From Turbatrix aceti (Eukaryota > Nematoda > Chromadorea > Rhabditida > Panagrolaimidae), in the NCBI GenBank assembly GCA_963969345.1, contig OZ017769.1, forward strand, positions 6,265,725 through 6,329,724: a stretch of 64,000 nt of DNA, read 5' to 3'. The notes beneath the pieces are model-generated. The model was given only the letters and a program-made list of their open reading frames with translations. It ran no database searches and was not told the origin of the DNA. A program made the translations under genes and the position numbers. Within the stretch, counting starts at the first letter, position 1, and every line of letters starts with the position of its first letter. This document shows positions 34,001 to 46,300 of the stretch, piece by piece.

Positions 34001-37000
34001 ATGGCCACATCGTGGCGCCTTCTTCGTCTTCGACGCCTCCACTCCAACTGGCGTCGCTGAAGACTGTCGTCGTTGCAGATGGCGCTAATCCCTGGTCGCT
34101 GTCTCCTTGCGATCAATTCGCCGTCACGTTCCACTCCCGGGGCCTCAGGCCAGATGCCATCTGTCCGACTTCTGGATCACCCGAAACCGGCACGCTCTCG
34201 CTCAGGAGACCTCCCGAGACCGGCGGTGGCAACAGCGGTCGAGGCACGCTCTCCATGCTCGCACTCTCCCACAACGTCGTCCGCGTAGACCAGGAAAACA
34301 GTCTGACGAGTCTGACCGTTCAGGATTCTGGTCATGTTATTCCGGGCGGCCTGGCGGTGGTTATCAAGTCGACGGGACTTCCCAAACTCTGCAAAACAGA
34401 TGAAATAGGAGAAATCTGCCTGCACGCGCCTTCGACAGCTTCCGGGTACTTTGGCCTCAAGGGCCAGACGACGCAGACCTTCCGTGTGCAGCCGCTCTCC
34501 TGCGACGAACGACCCCTGGGACCTGCCAACTACGTTCGATCTGGTCTAATAGGTTTTACCACGCCCGAGGGCCTAATCTTCGTCATTGGCAATAAGAACG
34601 CCGTCATGACCGTTGGCGGCAGACAGCACTCCGCCGACGACCTCATCGCGACCGTGCTCGCCGTCGACTCGATGAAATTCATCTACCGAGGCCGAATCGC
34701 GGTTTTCGGTGTGCGCGTGCTCCGCGACGAACGCGTTGTCGTCGTCGCTGAACAGAAACCCGACGTCGCAGAGCAGGACGCTTTCCAGTGGATGATGAGG
34801 GTCATCCAGGCTGTCGACTCGATCCACCAGCTGTCCATCTACTGCGTGGCGCTCGTCCCGGCGAACCACCTGCCTAAGACGCCCCTGGGCGGCCTCCACG
34901 TCGCTGAAACACGACAACGCTTCGTCGAAGGCAGTCTGCATCCGCTGACGCTGCTCATGTGCCCGCAGAGCGCGGTCCTCAACCTGCCAAAGCCCCGGGA
35001 CCCCCCGCACCACGACGTCGGGGCTGCGGCGATGATGGTGGGCAACCTCGTGCAGGGCGCCCGGGTGGCTGTGGCTTCCGGCCGGGAGCTCGCCATCGCC
35101 CCGGAAGAGCCGATCTACCTCATGGACATCCTCCGGCAGAGAGTCGCCCAGACCGCAGATCACGTCCTCTACACCCTCGTCAACGCGAAGGGCGTCGAGG
35201 TGGATTCGCTCAACTGCGGACAGCTGCTCAAGAAGGCCGAACGCATCGGGGCTCTTCTGCTGGACAAGGGTCATCTCAACGCGGGCGACCACGTCGGCCT
35301 TATCTTCCCTCCGGGTCTGGAACTCGTGACTGCCTTTTATGGGTGCCTGGCTGTGGGCCTCGTCCCAGTTTGCATCCGACCTCCGGCGCTCAGCAACTTG
35401 GCTACACTCATCACGGTACGCATGGTGGTCGACGTGTCGAAATCGGTCGCGCTGCTTTCGTCGGCGCCGATAATCAAACTGCTCAAGTGCAAAGAGGTCA
35501 GCCACAGGTTTAACGCTAAATCCTGGCCCACGATTCTCGACATCGACGACATGCCTTCGTCGTCGGTGGCTCGTCGAAGGGCGGTCGCCGCGGGAGACGC
35601 GTCGTCGACCTCCAGGCAACCAGACGACATGTGCTACCTCGATTTTGCGATCTCGACGACCGGACAGCTGGCGGGAATCGTGGTTTCTGCCCTGGGCGCG
35701 GCGACTGTCTGCAAGTCGCTCAAAGTCGCCTGCGAGCTCTACCCGAGCCGGCACGTTGCCCTCTGCCTCGATCCTTATTCGGGGCTTGGATTCGTGCTGT
35801 GGTGCTTGTCCAGCGTCTACGCAGGCCACCACACCATCCTCGTGCCGCCTGCCGAAGTCGAGCAGAATCCTTCGATTTGGCTGTCCACCGTCTCCCAGCA
35901 CAAGGTCCGGGATACGTTCTGCTCGTACAGCGTTATCGAAAACTGCGTCCGCGAACTCGCCCCTCAGATTGTCAATCTGAAGGAACGAGGAGTCAATTTG
36001 TCGTGGTAAGACCATTTGGGGGGTTTTAGGGATTATTTCGGTCTTATAACGAATGTTTTTTAGCCTCCGCACGTGTATTGCCGTCGCCGAAGAACGGCCC
36101 CGCGTCCAGCTCTGTCAAGCGTTTACCAAACTCTTCGGCCCCCTGGGCCTCAACCCGCGGGCCATGAGCACGTCCTTCGGCAGCCGCGTCAACACGGCCA
36201 TCTGCATGCAGGGCGCGTCGAGTCCGGATTCGAGCGTCGTCTACGTCGATGCCCGGGCACTCCGCAACGATCGTATCAGCCTCGTGGAGCGCGGCTCGCC
36301 CCACAGCCTGCCGCTCATGGAATCCGGAAAGTTGCTGCCCGGAACGCGAGTTGCCATCGCGAATCCCGAGACGAAAGGTCAATGCGCGGACTCGCACCTT
36401 GGAGAAATCTGGGTCGCGTCGCAGCACAACGCTTCCGGGTACTTTAGCATCTTTGGCGAAGAAACCCACCTCCACACCGATCATTTCAACGCCAAGCTCC
36501 GCACCGGGGATACTGGCACTGTCTGGGCGAGGACCGGGTACCTCGGATTCCTGCGCCAGACGGAGTCCATCACTGCCGATGGAGGTGAGTATTTCGAGGG
36601 AGAACACTCGATTTTTTGTTCATAAACTTTTTTTGTCGTTTTTTTTAAATAACTGCGTTTTTGATTTAATTTTTCTAAATATACCCAAAATTGATGGCCT
36701 ATGTTCGTTTTATCTGTTCGAAAAATTTATAAATATTCGTGTACGAACATGAACAATAAATTTATAAAAAAATGTTCGTATACGAACATGAACAATAAAT
36801 TTTGAATTTGTTCTTACCCGGACCTCTTTCAGAACTGCACGACGCCGTCTTCGTCGTTGGCGCCATCGACGAGACCCTCATGCTGCGCGGCATGCGTTAC
36901 CACCCGGTCGATATCGAGGGCTCCGTCGCGCGCTGCCACCGCCGGGTCGTCGAATCCGCCGTCTTCACATGGTCCAACATGCTGGTCGTCGTCGCGGAAA

Positions 37001-37209
37001 CCAACGCCCCCGAAGCCGAAGCACTCGACCTCGTGCCGGCCATCACGTCCGCTGTCCTGGAAGAACACCACCTCACGGTGGGCGTCGTCGTCCTCGTCGA
37101 CCCCTTCGTCATCCCTATCAATACGCGCGGTGAGAAGCAACGTATGCACCTGCGAGACGCCTTCGTCAAGGATCAACTAGACGCCCTCTACGTCGCCTAC
37201 AACATGTAA
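22034..37209 (+). CDS. DIP2: disco-interacting protein 2 (DIP2), long isoform
   Basis: Exons 22034-22301, 22347-22493, 25555-25946, 26392-26602, 26656-26711, 32460-32517, 32576-32803, 33077-36005, 36064-36584 and 36833-37209 all agree in phase and give 1728 residues. The N-terminus is a DMAP1-binding domain (LELELSEGDITEKGF, then RTEAVQQALADWK). A Pro/Ala- and charge-rich linker follows, with a KVSQKIQ helix. Two adenylate-forming (AMP-binding-like) domains, about 430-1010 and 1050-1728, carry DRVALVYPNTEP, AFYGCLLAGMVPVP, ELYPSRHVALCLDPY and the conserved end GEKQRMHLRDAF...YVAYNM. DIP2 proteins act in neuronal branching and have been linked to diacylglycerol and fatty-acyl metabolism. The two largest introns (3.1 and 5.7 kb) contrast with the tiny introns elsewhere. 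Two introns use GTTGGT donors. Confidence 0.93.
22494..25554 (+). other. DIP2 large intron 2
   Basis: A 3061-bp intron between the DMAP1-binding exons and the charged-linker exon, in a genome where most introns seen are about 50 bp. No embedded gene recognised on either strand. T-runs and GC-rich patches alternate; it may carry enhancers or an unrecognised alternative exon. Confidence 0.6.
26203..26304. repeat. intronic dispersed repeat, copy A
   Basis: About 100 bases in the DIP2 intron 25947-26391. They align with copy B (36647-36744) at roughly four in five positions, sharing TTAATTTTTCTAAAT, ACCCAAAATTG and TTTTATCTGTTCGAAAAATT. The flanks are rich in GTTCG/CGAAC words. An intron at 152-530 has the same CGAAC-rich texture. 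Confidence 0.6.
26712..32459 (+). other. DIP2 largest intron (long isoform)
   Basis: A 5748-bp intron joining the KVSQKIQNIMLNLQ exon to RPKRRALQDYY. It starts GTTGGT and ends TTTACAG. It contains mostly non-coding DNA with T-runs, two NotI-type GC palindromes near 28118-28132 and 28193-28209, and at its 3' end the alternative first exon (31389-32459). No other coding exon was recognised between 26712 and 31388. Confidence 0.6.
31389..32517 (+). CDS. DIP2: alternative first coding exon of DIP2 (isoform without DMAP1-binding domain)
   Basis: An ATG at 31389 opens 357 codons that run without a stop through the internal acceptor at 32459 and continue in frame into the constitutive exon (RPKRRALQDYY, 32460-32517). 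Joined to 32576-37209, this gives a second isoform of 1727 residues that replaces the DMAP1-binding domain. The new N-terminal part is basic and Arg/Pro/Ala-rich, with a helical, charged end (FDFVQQELQTFAEV). I recognise no domain in it. An in-frame TGA lies just upstream, at about 31363. A donor at 31151 (GAG|GTGAGT) and an acceptor at about 31338 could form a 5' UTR intron. The alternative is intron retention or a spurious open frame; length and codon texture favour coding. Confidence 0.55.
36647..36744. repeat. intronic dispersed repeat, copy B, with adjacent tandem duplication
   Basis: Second copy of the repeat at 26203-26304, here in the DIP2 intron 36585-36832. Immediately downstream, about 36738-36805, a 35-40 base unit with TACGAACATGAACAATAAAT occurs twice in tandem. 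Confidence 0.6.
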
Positions 37210-37378
37210 ATCATCACTACCACCACCGCCGTTCCCTTGCCCCCGTCCGGTTGTTAGAAGGCAGGTCTGTACAGTGCCCACTGCCCGTCTGTCCGCACAC
37301 GCTTCAGTCTAAGACGGATCCAACTACGAGCCACTCTCTGTGTGACGCCATCAAAGTTTTTTGTCCTCACATGATAAA

Positions 37379-37384
37379 AATAAA
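37379..37384 (+). terminator. polyadenylation signal of DIP2
   Basis: AATAAA 170 bases after the DIP2 stop codon, the first on this strand. Confidence 0.5.
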
Positions 37385-38552
37385 GAAGAGTTTTACGATT
37401 CGACGATGTCAAAAGGGTTTCCAGGGGGAAAGGAATCAATTCGTGGCGGGACACGACAATCAGAAAAAAAGTAATAAAAAAGCCACTGGATACCTACAAT
37501 CCTAAAATTTGTCTAATCCGTAAAAAAAGTGAAAGAGCAATGGAATTAGCCGTGGTTGTACATAAATAGCAGCGGACTGGCCTACGGCGACGGACGAGTA
37601 TGCCAGATAAGCCAGCTCGTTAGCCGGTGGCGTGTGCCACTCAACTTTCCTCCGCACTCTCAGCGCTCCGTGCTATCTATATTTTTGTCGCATTTACTAT
37701 AGCTTCTTTATCTCCAGCTTCGAAGCCGTAACAGCTGTCCTCGTTGCCACAAATGTCGGCAGAAAAGAGAAGCTCTCGAGAGTCGATGCACGCGGTATAC
37801 GCTCTCTTTCTCTTTTCACAACTGGCAACTGCGCGCGCATTGCGCCGTTTCGCAACGAAATGAAAAGACGAGCGCGCTTTTACTTTAGTTTGTTCGACGT
37901 CTGTTTGTCCCGTGTTCCGCGCTATTTTTCCACAGCCCTGCCGGCGTTTGTTTCATTATCAGTGATGAAGCCATGGGGTGTCGCGCATGTTATCCTGTTT
38001 TTCCGCGCGGCATCGGTGTCTGCTTGCGTCATGCCATCTTCAACGGCGGGCTTTTTTGAGTTATCCAGTGCCCGCTGTCTTTTTGTTGTCGACTCGGGTT
38101 TTTTAGCTGTTATCGACCGCTGGCCATTAACGTTCGCAACTGAAATCCTGTCATCGAACACTGGTTCTGTTTTGATAAAAACAAAAAATTCGTATTTAGT
38201 CGCACGTTCGTTCGCATAGTCTCTCCTTGTTTTACATTCTTAGTCTTTCGCGATCGATACTCAGCGGTGGGGACCATGTGGCCGCATTATTACGCGTTTT
38301 TTTTATCTTGGGGAAGTAAACTTTGCCTTTCTGCCCTGTTTTTCTGCCTTTTGGGGTCATATTAGCGCGCAATTTGCAGTTGTGTTTTGAATAACTCCTG
38401 ACATGAGCACAATAAAATCGATGAATAATTTTTCTATCAACTAAGGAAATTTTTTGTTGTTGTCAAAAGCTTTATCGTCGATGGTTTTCGCGAATATTTT
38501 TAAACTGAACGCTCGCTTATGCTGTTTGCCATTTTCAGCGTTAGTCGGAACC
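37385..38552. other. interval between DIP2 and PP2A, with probable PP2A leader
   Basis: A 195-codon plus-strand frame (37632-38219) has no domain, a hydrophobic and Cys/Phe/Ser-biased composition, and no splice or promoter logic, so I treat it as non-coding. CCATTTTCAG ending at 38538, 15 bases before the PP2A ATG, looks like the acceptor of a 5' UTR intron. Confidence 0.4.
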
Positions 38553-39634
<1,082 letters not shown>

Positions 39635-39953
39635 GGCGGCACGCCGCTGTCGCTGCCGTCGTGGCGGTGGTGGTGATGACTCTACTTTCATCGAGATGAC
39701 CGGCAACAACGCACACACTTGTTTAATTTTATGTTATCGAGAGAAAACAGCTTCCCCCTTACCAACTTGTCTCTTTGGTCAGCCCATTTCATTTGTCGTA
39801 TATTTAAACGTTTTGCATACACACGGACACTCGAGGCGTCTTGGCTGGTGGTGGTGGTTGCACGCACCTGGGCGAGGTCGGTCGGCACGCAAACAAAACA
39901 GCCTCCGGCGCACCTGGCAGGGACAAGCAGGCGCCGGCGAATGAAAAAAAAGG

Positions 39954-39959
39954 TTTATT
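39954..39959 (-). terminator. polyadenylation signal of the HMGA-like gene
   Basis: AATAAA on the minus strand, 200 bases beyond the stop codon of the AT-hook gene. Confidence 0.45.
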
Positions 39960-40158
39960 TTTGTCCTTGGGTTGGCTTCGATGTCGCTAATTAATTTCTG
40001 GGTGGCTCGAAAAAGGTGCCGAGGACCGACTGACTGTACAAAATTTAAAAAAATATCAAAAAACGTGAAAAGGAAAGGGGCATTTGACTGTGTGCTTGGG
40101 GATGGTGGCGGAGTGGCTGGAGAGCAGTGCCAGCGCCGCCAACGCTGTTTTCGCTGCA

Positions 40159-40556
40159 TCAGTCTTCGCTCTCCTCCTCGAGGCCGCTGCCGCTGTTGTC
40201 GCCGGCTGCAGGGGAGGCGCGCTCGGGCTGCAACAAAGAAACACGGCTTTACGCGGCTGGCGAGGCACGTAGACGACACTCACCGACTCGGAGGGGGCTT
40301 TCTTGGGGGCAGAAGCCGCAGCAGCGCCCTTCTTCGTCGGGCGCCCGCGGCTCCGCTTCGCGTCAGGGGCGACGGCGGCGGCAGGGGCAGCAGGAGCTTT
40401 TTTCGGGGTTTTGGCCACCTTGGCGGGTTTCTTCGCCTTCACCGCTGTGGCAGGCTGAAATCAATGACGTCGGGTGAATTTTAGAAAATTTTTCAAACTC
40501 ACCTTGCCGGGAGCGGCGCTGTTTTTGGCAGCTTTAGAGGGTCGTCCGCGGGCCAT
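40159..40556 (-). CDS. HMGA-like AT-hook chromatin protein
   Basis: Three short exons, 40503-40556, 40284-40454 and 40159-40227, all in phase 0 with good GT-AG sites, give a 97-residue protein. Two AT-hook cores (ARGRPSK at residues 2-8 and RGRPTKKG at about 54-61) lie in a Lys/Ala/Pro-rich body, and the protein ends in an acidic tail (LEEESED). Small size, AT-hooks and an acidic tail match the plan of HMGA proteins, which bind the minor groove of AT-rich DNA and act as architectural chromatin factors. HMGA proteins usually have three hooks; only two are clear here, and the hooks alone could belong to an unrelated linker-like protein. The pattern is convincing because all three exons keep frame and the tail appears only after splicing. 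Confidence 0.7.
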
Positions 40557-41048
40557 TGAATTGAGCAGCTATAGTTGAGGGAGACGGAGATAAAGTCGAG
40601 TCGCGCGTCCGAGTCGTTGGTTGTCGGCCGTGGGTTGTGGCAGTCACGCGGCGGGGAAGCCAAGCTCTCTGTCCGTGCCGCGGACACAGCCATAGCCGAG
40701 GCCGCGTGCTCTCTGCCGGCGTCGTCGAGGCGGGCACCGCCCCATCCACCTCCACGTGCAACCAAAGCCGCCCCGTATCGATTGCCTGTTGTTACGGTAA
40801 GGTGGGGCTGTGGCCAGGCAACCGCGCGGATATACAGGGCAGGCATTGGGGCCTGTCCGGCGGCAATAAAGTTCCCGACACTCACAAGGCACTGTGACAC
40901 GCTCAATGACGTCAAACAACGGCAAAACGTGCCAAACAAACCTCAGAAGTCCCTCAAAACCCTCGAAATAGTGGCAAAGTGTTTATCATCAAAAAACGCC
41001 GTCAGCGAAATCAAAATAATAAAAAAAAAGGGAAAAAAAGTGTTTTTT

Positions 41049-42793
41049 TTACAAAAACTGCTCGTTGTACTTGCGGACGAGATCGTTGAGTGCGTGCTGC
41101 ATGCTGTGGAACTGCGCAGCGAGGTCGACGACGTCGTTGAGCTGGGTATCGAGATTCTCGATGTCCGCTAGACCGGCGGTGTTCTCCGATGCGTGGTTGA
41201 CAAAGTCGGTATGCTGAAAAACTTGTTCAATTCAACCTTGTCCTCCAAAGCAGAAACGGTACATGCAGGGTTTGGGCTGGCCTAAAATCTCCGGGGCTAA
41301 AAAATGGGCCTAAAAAACTAAAAACCAGTCAAAAAAGACAACAATTTAGTCTTTTTTCACATAAATCGCATTTTTAACGTTGCACTGACTTGCGAAAAAA
41401 AAAGTTGTTAGAAGACTAAAAAATATAAAACGTTGTCCCTGGTACGGTAAAATGAACTGACCACAGCCTTGGCGCGTTCAAAAGCCGCCTCGCGTTCGCA
41501 GATGTCCCTGTCCTTCTCCGCCCGTCGAAGACGGAGTTCGTTCTCCTTCGAACGCAGATCGATCTGCTTTTTCGCCGCCAGGAAGCGCTGTCCTTCGCTG
41601 CGCAGCTCGTTGTACTCCCGCTCGCTGGCTTCCATCCGCTGCTTCGCCTCGGCGATTTCCTGGGCGAGTTTGTTGGCCGTCGCCTTCGCAGTCGCCACTT
41701 TCCGTTGCATGAGGCCTTCGTTGGCGGCCAATTCCTCGTTCAGCTTCCGGAGTCGGCTCTGGAGGACTTCGACGGCGTTGCGGGCTTCTGTGCGACGTCG
41801 GACAGCCCGGTTCATGTTGTCGAGTGTCGTCTGGATGCGACCGGCGTCGCTGGCCAGTTTAGGCCCGAGTTGTTCCTGGAACTCGACGGCGCGCTCGGCT
41901 ACCAGATTATGGTGCCTGATGAGGTCGCGAAGCTTCTGGACGTCGCTCTTTGTGGCATCGACATCGGCTTCCTTTGCGTGGATTTCCCGGTAGAGGAGGT
42001 CGGGATCGTCGACGATATCCGCTTTCAGCCGGCATTCCTCGTTTTCCAGTTCGGCGAGCTGAGCTTGGTCCCTTTCAAAGCGAGCGACCGCCTGCTGAAC
42101 ACGAGCGTCGACTTCTTCGGCGCTTTTTTTGATCTCCGATTTGGCCATGGTTCGACGAGAGCATTCTTCCTGCAGAGCGGCCACCTGGCTGGCAATTTCG
42201 TTTCTGGCCTGCGTAGTAGCCTCAAGTTCACCCCGAATCCTCAGCATGTCGTCCTTGAGCTCGTTGACGGCCTCCTGCTTCTCGCGAAGGTCCTCAAGCT
42301 TGCTGTCGATCCCGTCGAACACGACTTCGGCCTGTTCGTGTTTGGAGAAGATAAATTCGCACAACGAGACCAGCTGGTGGAGGAAAAAACGCGTCCGTGC
42401 GGGTTTCGGAACGATCAGATCACTCGGCTCGAAGAAAAAAGTTTCCTCGCTCAGACTGATATCGCTGAGGGCATTTTGGATGAGGCGGACGAGGTACGTG
42501 ATGCACAGGCTCCGGGGCTTGTCCTCCGTCGAGAAAAAGTTCTCCGGAAGACTGAAGGTAGTCACAATCAGCAGCGCGTACACGTCAAAGAGAGAATCAA
42601 TCTGAAAACCCGCAAACCAATGTTGAAAAAAGCGTTCGTTCAGTGGTCAGAAGAAAAGCCTTACGTTGGACGACGTAATAATATCCTGAGAAAACTCATA
42701 CTGCGGAAAATAACCGGCAAAAAATTCTCGAATCTTGCGGTCCTTGGCAGACTCCTGCATTTTTCGGTCTCTTGGATTGCCAAAAGTAGCCAT
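41049..42793 (-). CDS. NUF2: kinetochore protein NUF2
   Basis: Exons 42665-42793, 41462-42601 and 41049-41213 give 477 residues (vertebrate NUF2 has about 464). NUF2 pairs with NDC80/HEC1 in the Ndc80 complex that attaches spindle microtubules to kinetochores. Residues 1-150 form the calponin-homology-type head, with FFAGYFPQYEF, an SLPENFF stretch and the signature DLIVPKPARTRFFLHQLVSLCEFIFS. The rest is a long coiled coil with the NUF2 landmark IVDDPDLLYREI. The last exon adds a C-terminal helix ending KYNEQFL. The donor of the second intron (GTG|GTCAGT) is weaker than the others, so the joint at 41462 may be off by a few codons. The gene is divergent from MSH6. Confidence 0.85.
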
Positions 42794-43326
42794 GGTGATG
42801 GAGAGGGCGAATACAATAGCAGAGGGAAAATTGAAGAAAACGTGCGAAGTTGAGACGCGCAGTTTTCAAAAAAACACAAATTCTCGCGCGCTTTGCGCTC
42901 GTGTGATGATCTTGGCGCGAAATGTTTTTTATAATTTTGGGATTCGCTTGTTGAGGAATAGACTTCGGAAAACAAAGTTAGTTGTTGTTGACAACAATCA
43001 TCAGAACGTGAAATTTATAATTTACGAATTTCATGACTTCGGCTAACATGTTGTGATATGTGATTAACGTTTCCTAAAATGTCATACATTTTTCTTAATG
43101 CAAACGTTATTTGAACAGTCGAAAGGTAAAAACAAAATCATTGAATATCCGTGAATCTTATGACTGAAACCAAATGCGTAAATATTTTTCTAAACCTAGA
43201 AAAATATCAGTAAATGTACAATTTTATAAAATTGGTGTTTTTGCAACGAAAGTTGAACATGAATAGCGCGCGAAAATCGCGTTTTTTTTTCGTGTCAAAC
43301 TTGGTTAACTTTCAGTGTACCTCAGG
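42794..43326. promoter_or_regulatory. divergent promoter region between NUF2 and MSH6
   Basis: 533 bases between the two divergent start codons, AT-rich from about 43000. It contains no TATA box or coding frame that I recognise. TTTCAG ending about 43316, close to the MSH6 ATG, suggests a leader intron in MSH6. Both products serve dividing cells, so shared control is plausible. Confidence 0.4.
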
Positions 43327-46300
43327 ATGCGCAAATCTGTGGGAACTCCGAAGACTCCTACCCAACAGACGTCGATTCTGTCGTTTTTTGCCCGTAAGCC
43401 GGCCCAGAATGCACCCGGCACTCCAACGGTGGGTTTTTTCTTTCCATTCTTTTCTGAGGAAAACTTTAGGCTTCTGGTCAAAAGCCTCCTCCGACAGAAA
43501 CGTCTCCAAATGAGAATGTAAATGTCGCCGAGGGTGAACAAAACCGTAAGCGTCTGCAACCCGCGAAATCTCCTCAGGAGGAGCCGATTCCGTTGTCGGG
43601 AGACGATTCTCCTCCGCCTGTTACGACGCCCGTCAGGAGGCGTCAGGCTTCGACTTCTGCCAAGCGACGTCGCATTGTCGAGTCTGATGACGATGACGAA
43701 GTCGAAGATGCAGAAGTGCAGGTAGTAGGCCTGAAGACGCCTACCACGACACCGGTGGCTCCACGCACACCGATGTCGTCCGGCGGCCGGCATCGCATGA
43801 TCGCCATCCCCAGCGACGAAGAAGACGTCATGGAGCTGGATGAACCTGTTGTCTCTGCCAGCACGACGCCGAAGAGGGCTCCTCCCAAATCGGAGGTTTC
43901 TACGCCGAAGACACCGAACGCAGCTGGCGTCAGCAGCATGTTCGACGCATTCCGCGAAGATGGCACTTCCGTGAGTTTTCCTTAGCTCTTTCTGTCTTAT
44001 TTGACCGTAGACAACTTTTCAGGAAACGCCTACCACTCCGTCTCGCCGAAAACTGGGGCGGATGCCGAACAACGACGACACATACCTCCACGAGTCATTT
44101 GAGTTCCTGAAGCCCGAAAACATCAAAGATGCTTCCGGGCGCCGTCCAACCGACCCGCTCTACGATCCTAAGACGCTCTACGTGCCGGAGAAGTTCATGC
44201 GCGAGCAGTCGCCGGGGCATCGGCAGTGGTGGACGCTCAAGGCCCGCTACTTTGACACTATTCTGTTCTTCAAAGTCGGCAAGTTCTACGAGCTCTACCA
44301 CATGGACGCCGCCCTTGCCATCGAGTGCCTCGACCTCACCCCTATGCGCGGTGCCTATGCCCACTGTGGATTCCCCGAGATCGCCTACGGCAAGTACGCT
44401 GATATGCTTGTGTCCCGGGGCTACAAGGTGGCCAGGATCGAGCAGACGGAGACGCCTGACATGCTCTCCGAACGGGCTAAGGTGGAGAAGGTCAAGGACA
44501 AGGTTGTTCGTCGGTGAGTTTTTTTTGCGCTCCCGAATTTCACGATCTGTGTTCCATCGACTCCGGAGTCGACTCAGAGTTGAGAGTTGGAGTCGAAGTT
44601 TTTTTCTAAAAAGTTGAGTGCCAAAATTGACTTTTTTGAAGAAAATTTATTACTTTTATAAATTTTGAGTTTTTCTTGTTCAAAATTCATAAATGCTAGA
44701 AATTTCCTTCGTTTTGGTGTTTTTTTGTGTGTTTTTTACAAAAAAAAGTATTTTTTGAATTGGTACTAATGGGTGCCAAATTTATGTCAAAATGAGTGTA
44801 TTTTGAGTCAGCGTCGATTTTTTCCAAACTGAAAAATTGTTTACGATATCCATCAATTTGCAGCGAGCTATGCCGCGTGACGACGGCCTCAACGCGGTCC
44901 TTCGGGGTCATGGACAGCTCCGACGACAAAGATTTCCTGCTCTCGGTCGAGCCCAACGCCAACTACCTCATGGCCGTCGTCGAGCAGGATTCTGCGTACG
45001 GGGTCTGTCTTATCGACACGTCCGTTGGAAAGTTTATCGTGAGTTCATTCTTCCTTGAAAGTTTTGAAGAAACCTTTTCACATTTCAGCTGAGCCAATTC
45101 GATGACGATACGTGCCGATCGGTGTTCCGCACGCTCGTCTCCCACTTCCAGCCCTGCCACGTCGTCTACCCCAAAGCCTCGATTTCGCCTCGCACGCAGA
45201 CCATCTTCACCAGCGTGTTGGCCGCCATCGAAAAGGAGCCGTTGTTTGACAAGAAGGAATTCTACATGACCGACAAAGTCGTCTCCAAGGTCTGTTTTTT
45301 TTACCTTGCTGAGGTTAAAATTTAGTTTTTGAACTTTTAGTTGATGGACGCGGACCGACTGGGGTCAGACGTAGCTTCATGGCCTCCAGCACTTACTTCC
45401 TTTTTCGACACGAGCCTGAGCGTGCCGAAATCGCTGCCCGGCCGAGAACTGGCTGTTCGCGCCCTGGGCGGCATCATTTTCTACCTGGAACGCTGCCTCA
45501 TCGACGTGGACATGATCACGATGCGGCTCTTCGATGAATACGTCCCACCCCTCGTCGACGGTCCCCCGCCTACTTCCGATGCCGAAAAACGCGGCCGTGA
45601 ACGCTGGACCGGGAAAAGACTTGTCCTCGACGGCGCCACGCTGCTCAACCTCCACATCGTGCCTCCGGTCGTCAATCGACGGGCTGCGGCCGAGGTTCTT
45701 CGCGACGCGACCGCACTCAACTTTTCGTTGTTCGCGACTGTCGATCGTTGCCGGACGCCCTTCGGCAAACGCCTGCTTCGGCAGTGGATGTGCTCGCCTG
45801 TCTGCGACCCGGCAACGTTGACCAGTCGTCAGGACGCGGTCGAATTTCTCATGAGCTCCTTAGAAGGGCTCGTGCTTGGAAAACACGTGGAAGAGCACCT
45901 CCGCAAGATGCCGGATCTGGAAAGGCTTCTGCAGAAGATCCACACCGTCGGCCTGAAGTACCGGGCCTCCAAGCACCCCGATGGCAGGGCTCAGCTCTTT
46001 TTTGCCGCTAATTATAATAAACGCAAGGTCGTCGACCTGATGACCGCGCTGGAGGGCTTCGGACGCCTCGCGAAGCTCGCCAAAGTCTATCAACGCAAGA
46101 TCGCGGGTCAGGGCAACATTCCGTGAGTTTGGCATTTTTCATTATAAATTTTTAATTTTACGATGGCATTTTTGCAGTGAGCTGATTGTAAATTGCCTGG
46201 ACGCTGCCAACTTCCCCAACGTTGCCGATGACCTGGATCACTTTGAGAAGGCCTTTGACCACGCGGCTGCCATCAAAACGGGCCAAATCCTGCCACATCG

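Noticed and set aside
34573..36072. 499-codon minus-strand frame over DIP2
   Set aside because: Antisense to a well-conserved DIP2 exon; Arg/Asp/Val-rich shadow composition with no family.
37632..38219. 195-codon plus-strand open frame between DIP2 and PP2A
   Set aside because: Phe/Ser/Cys-biased composition with no domain, and its position in the PP2A upstream region; likely chance.
41705..42853. 382-codon plus-strand frame over NUF2
   Set aside because: Antisense of the NUF2 coiled coil; the NUF2 reading has clear family motifs.
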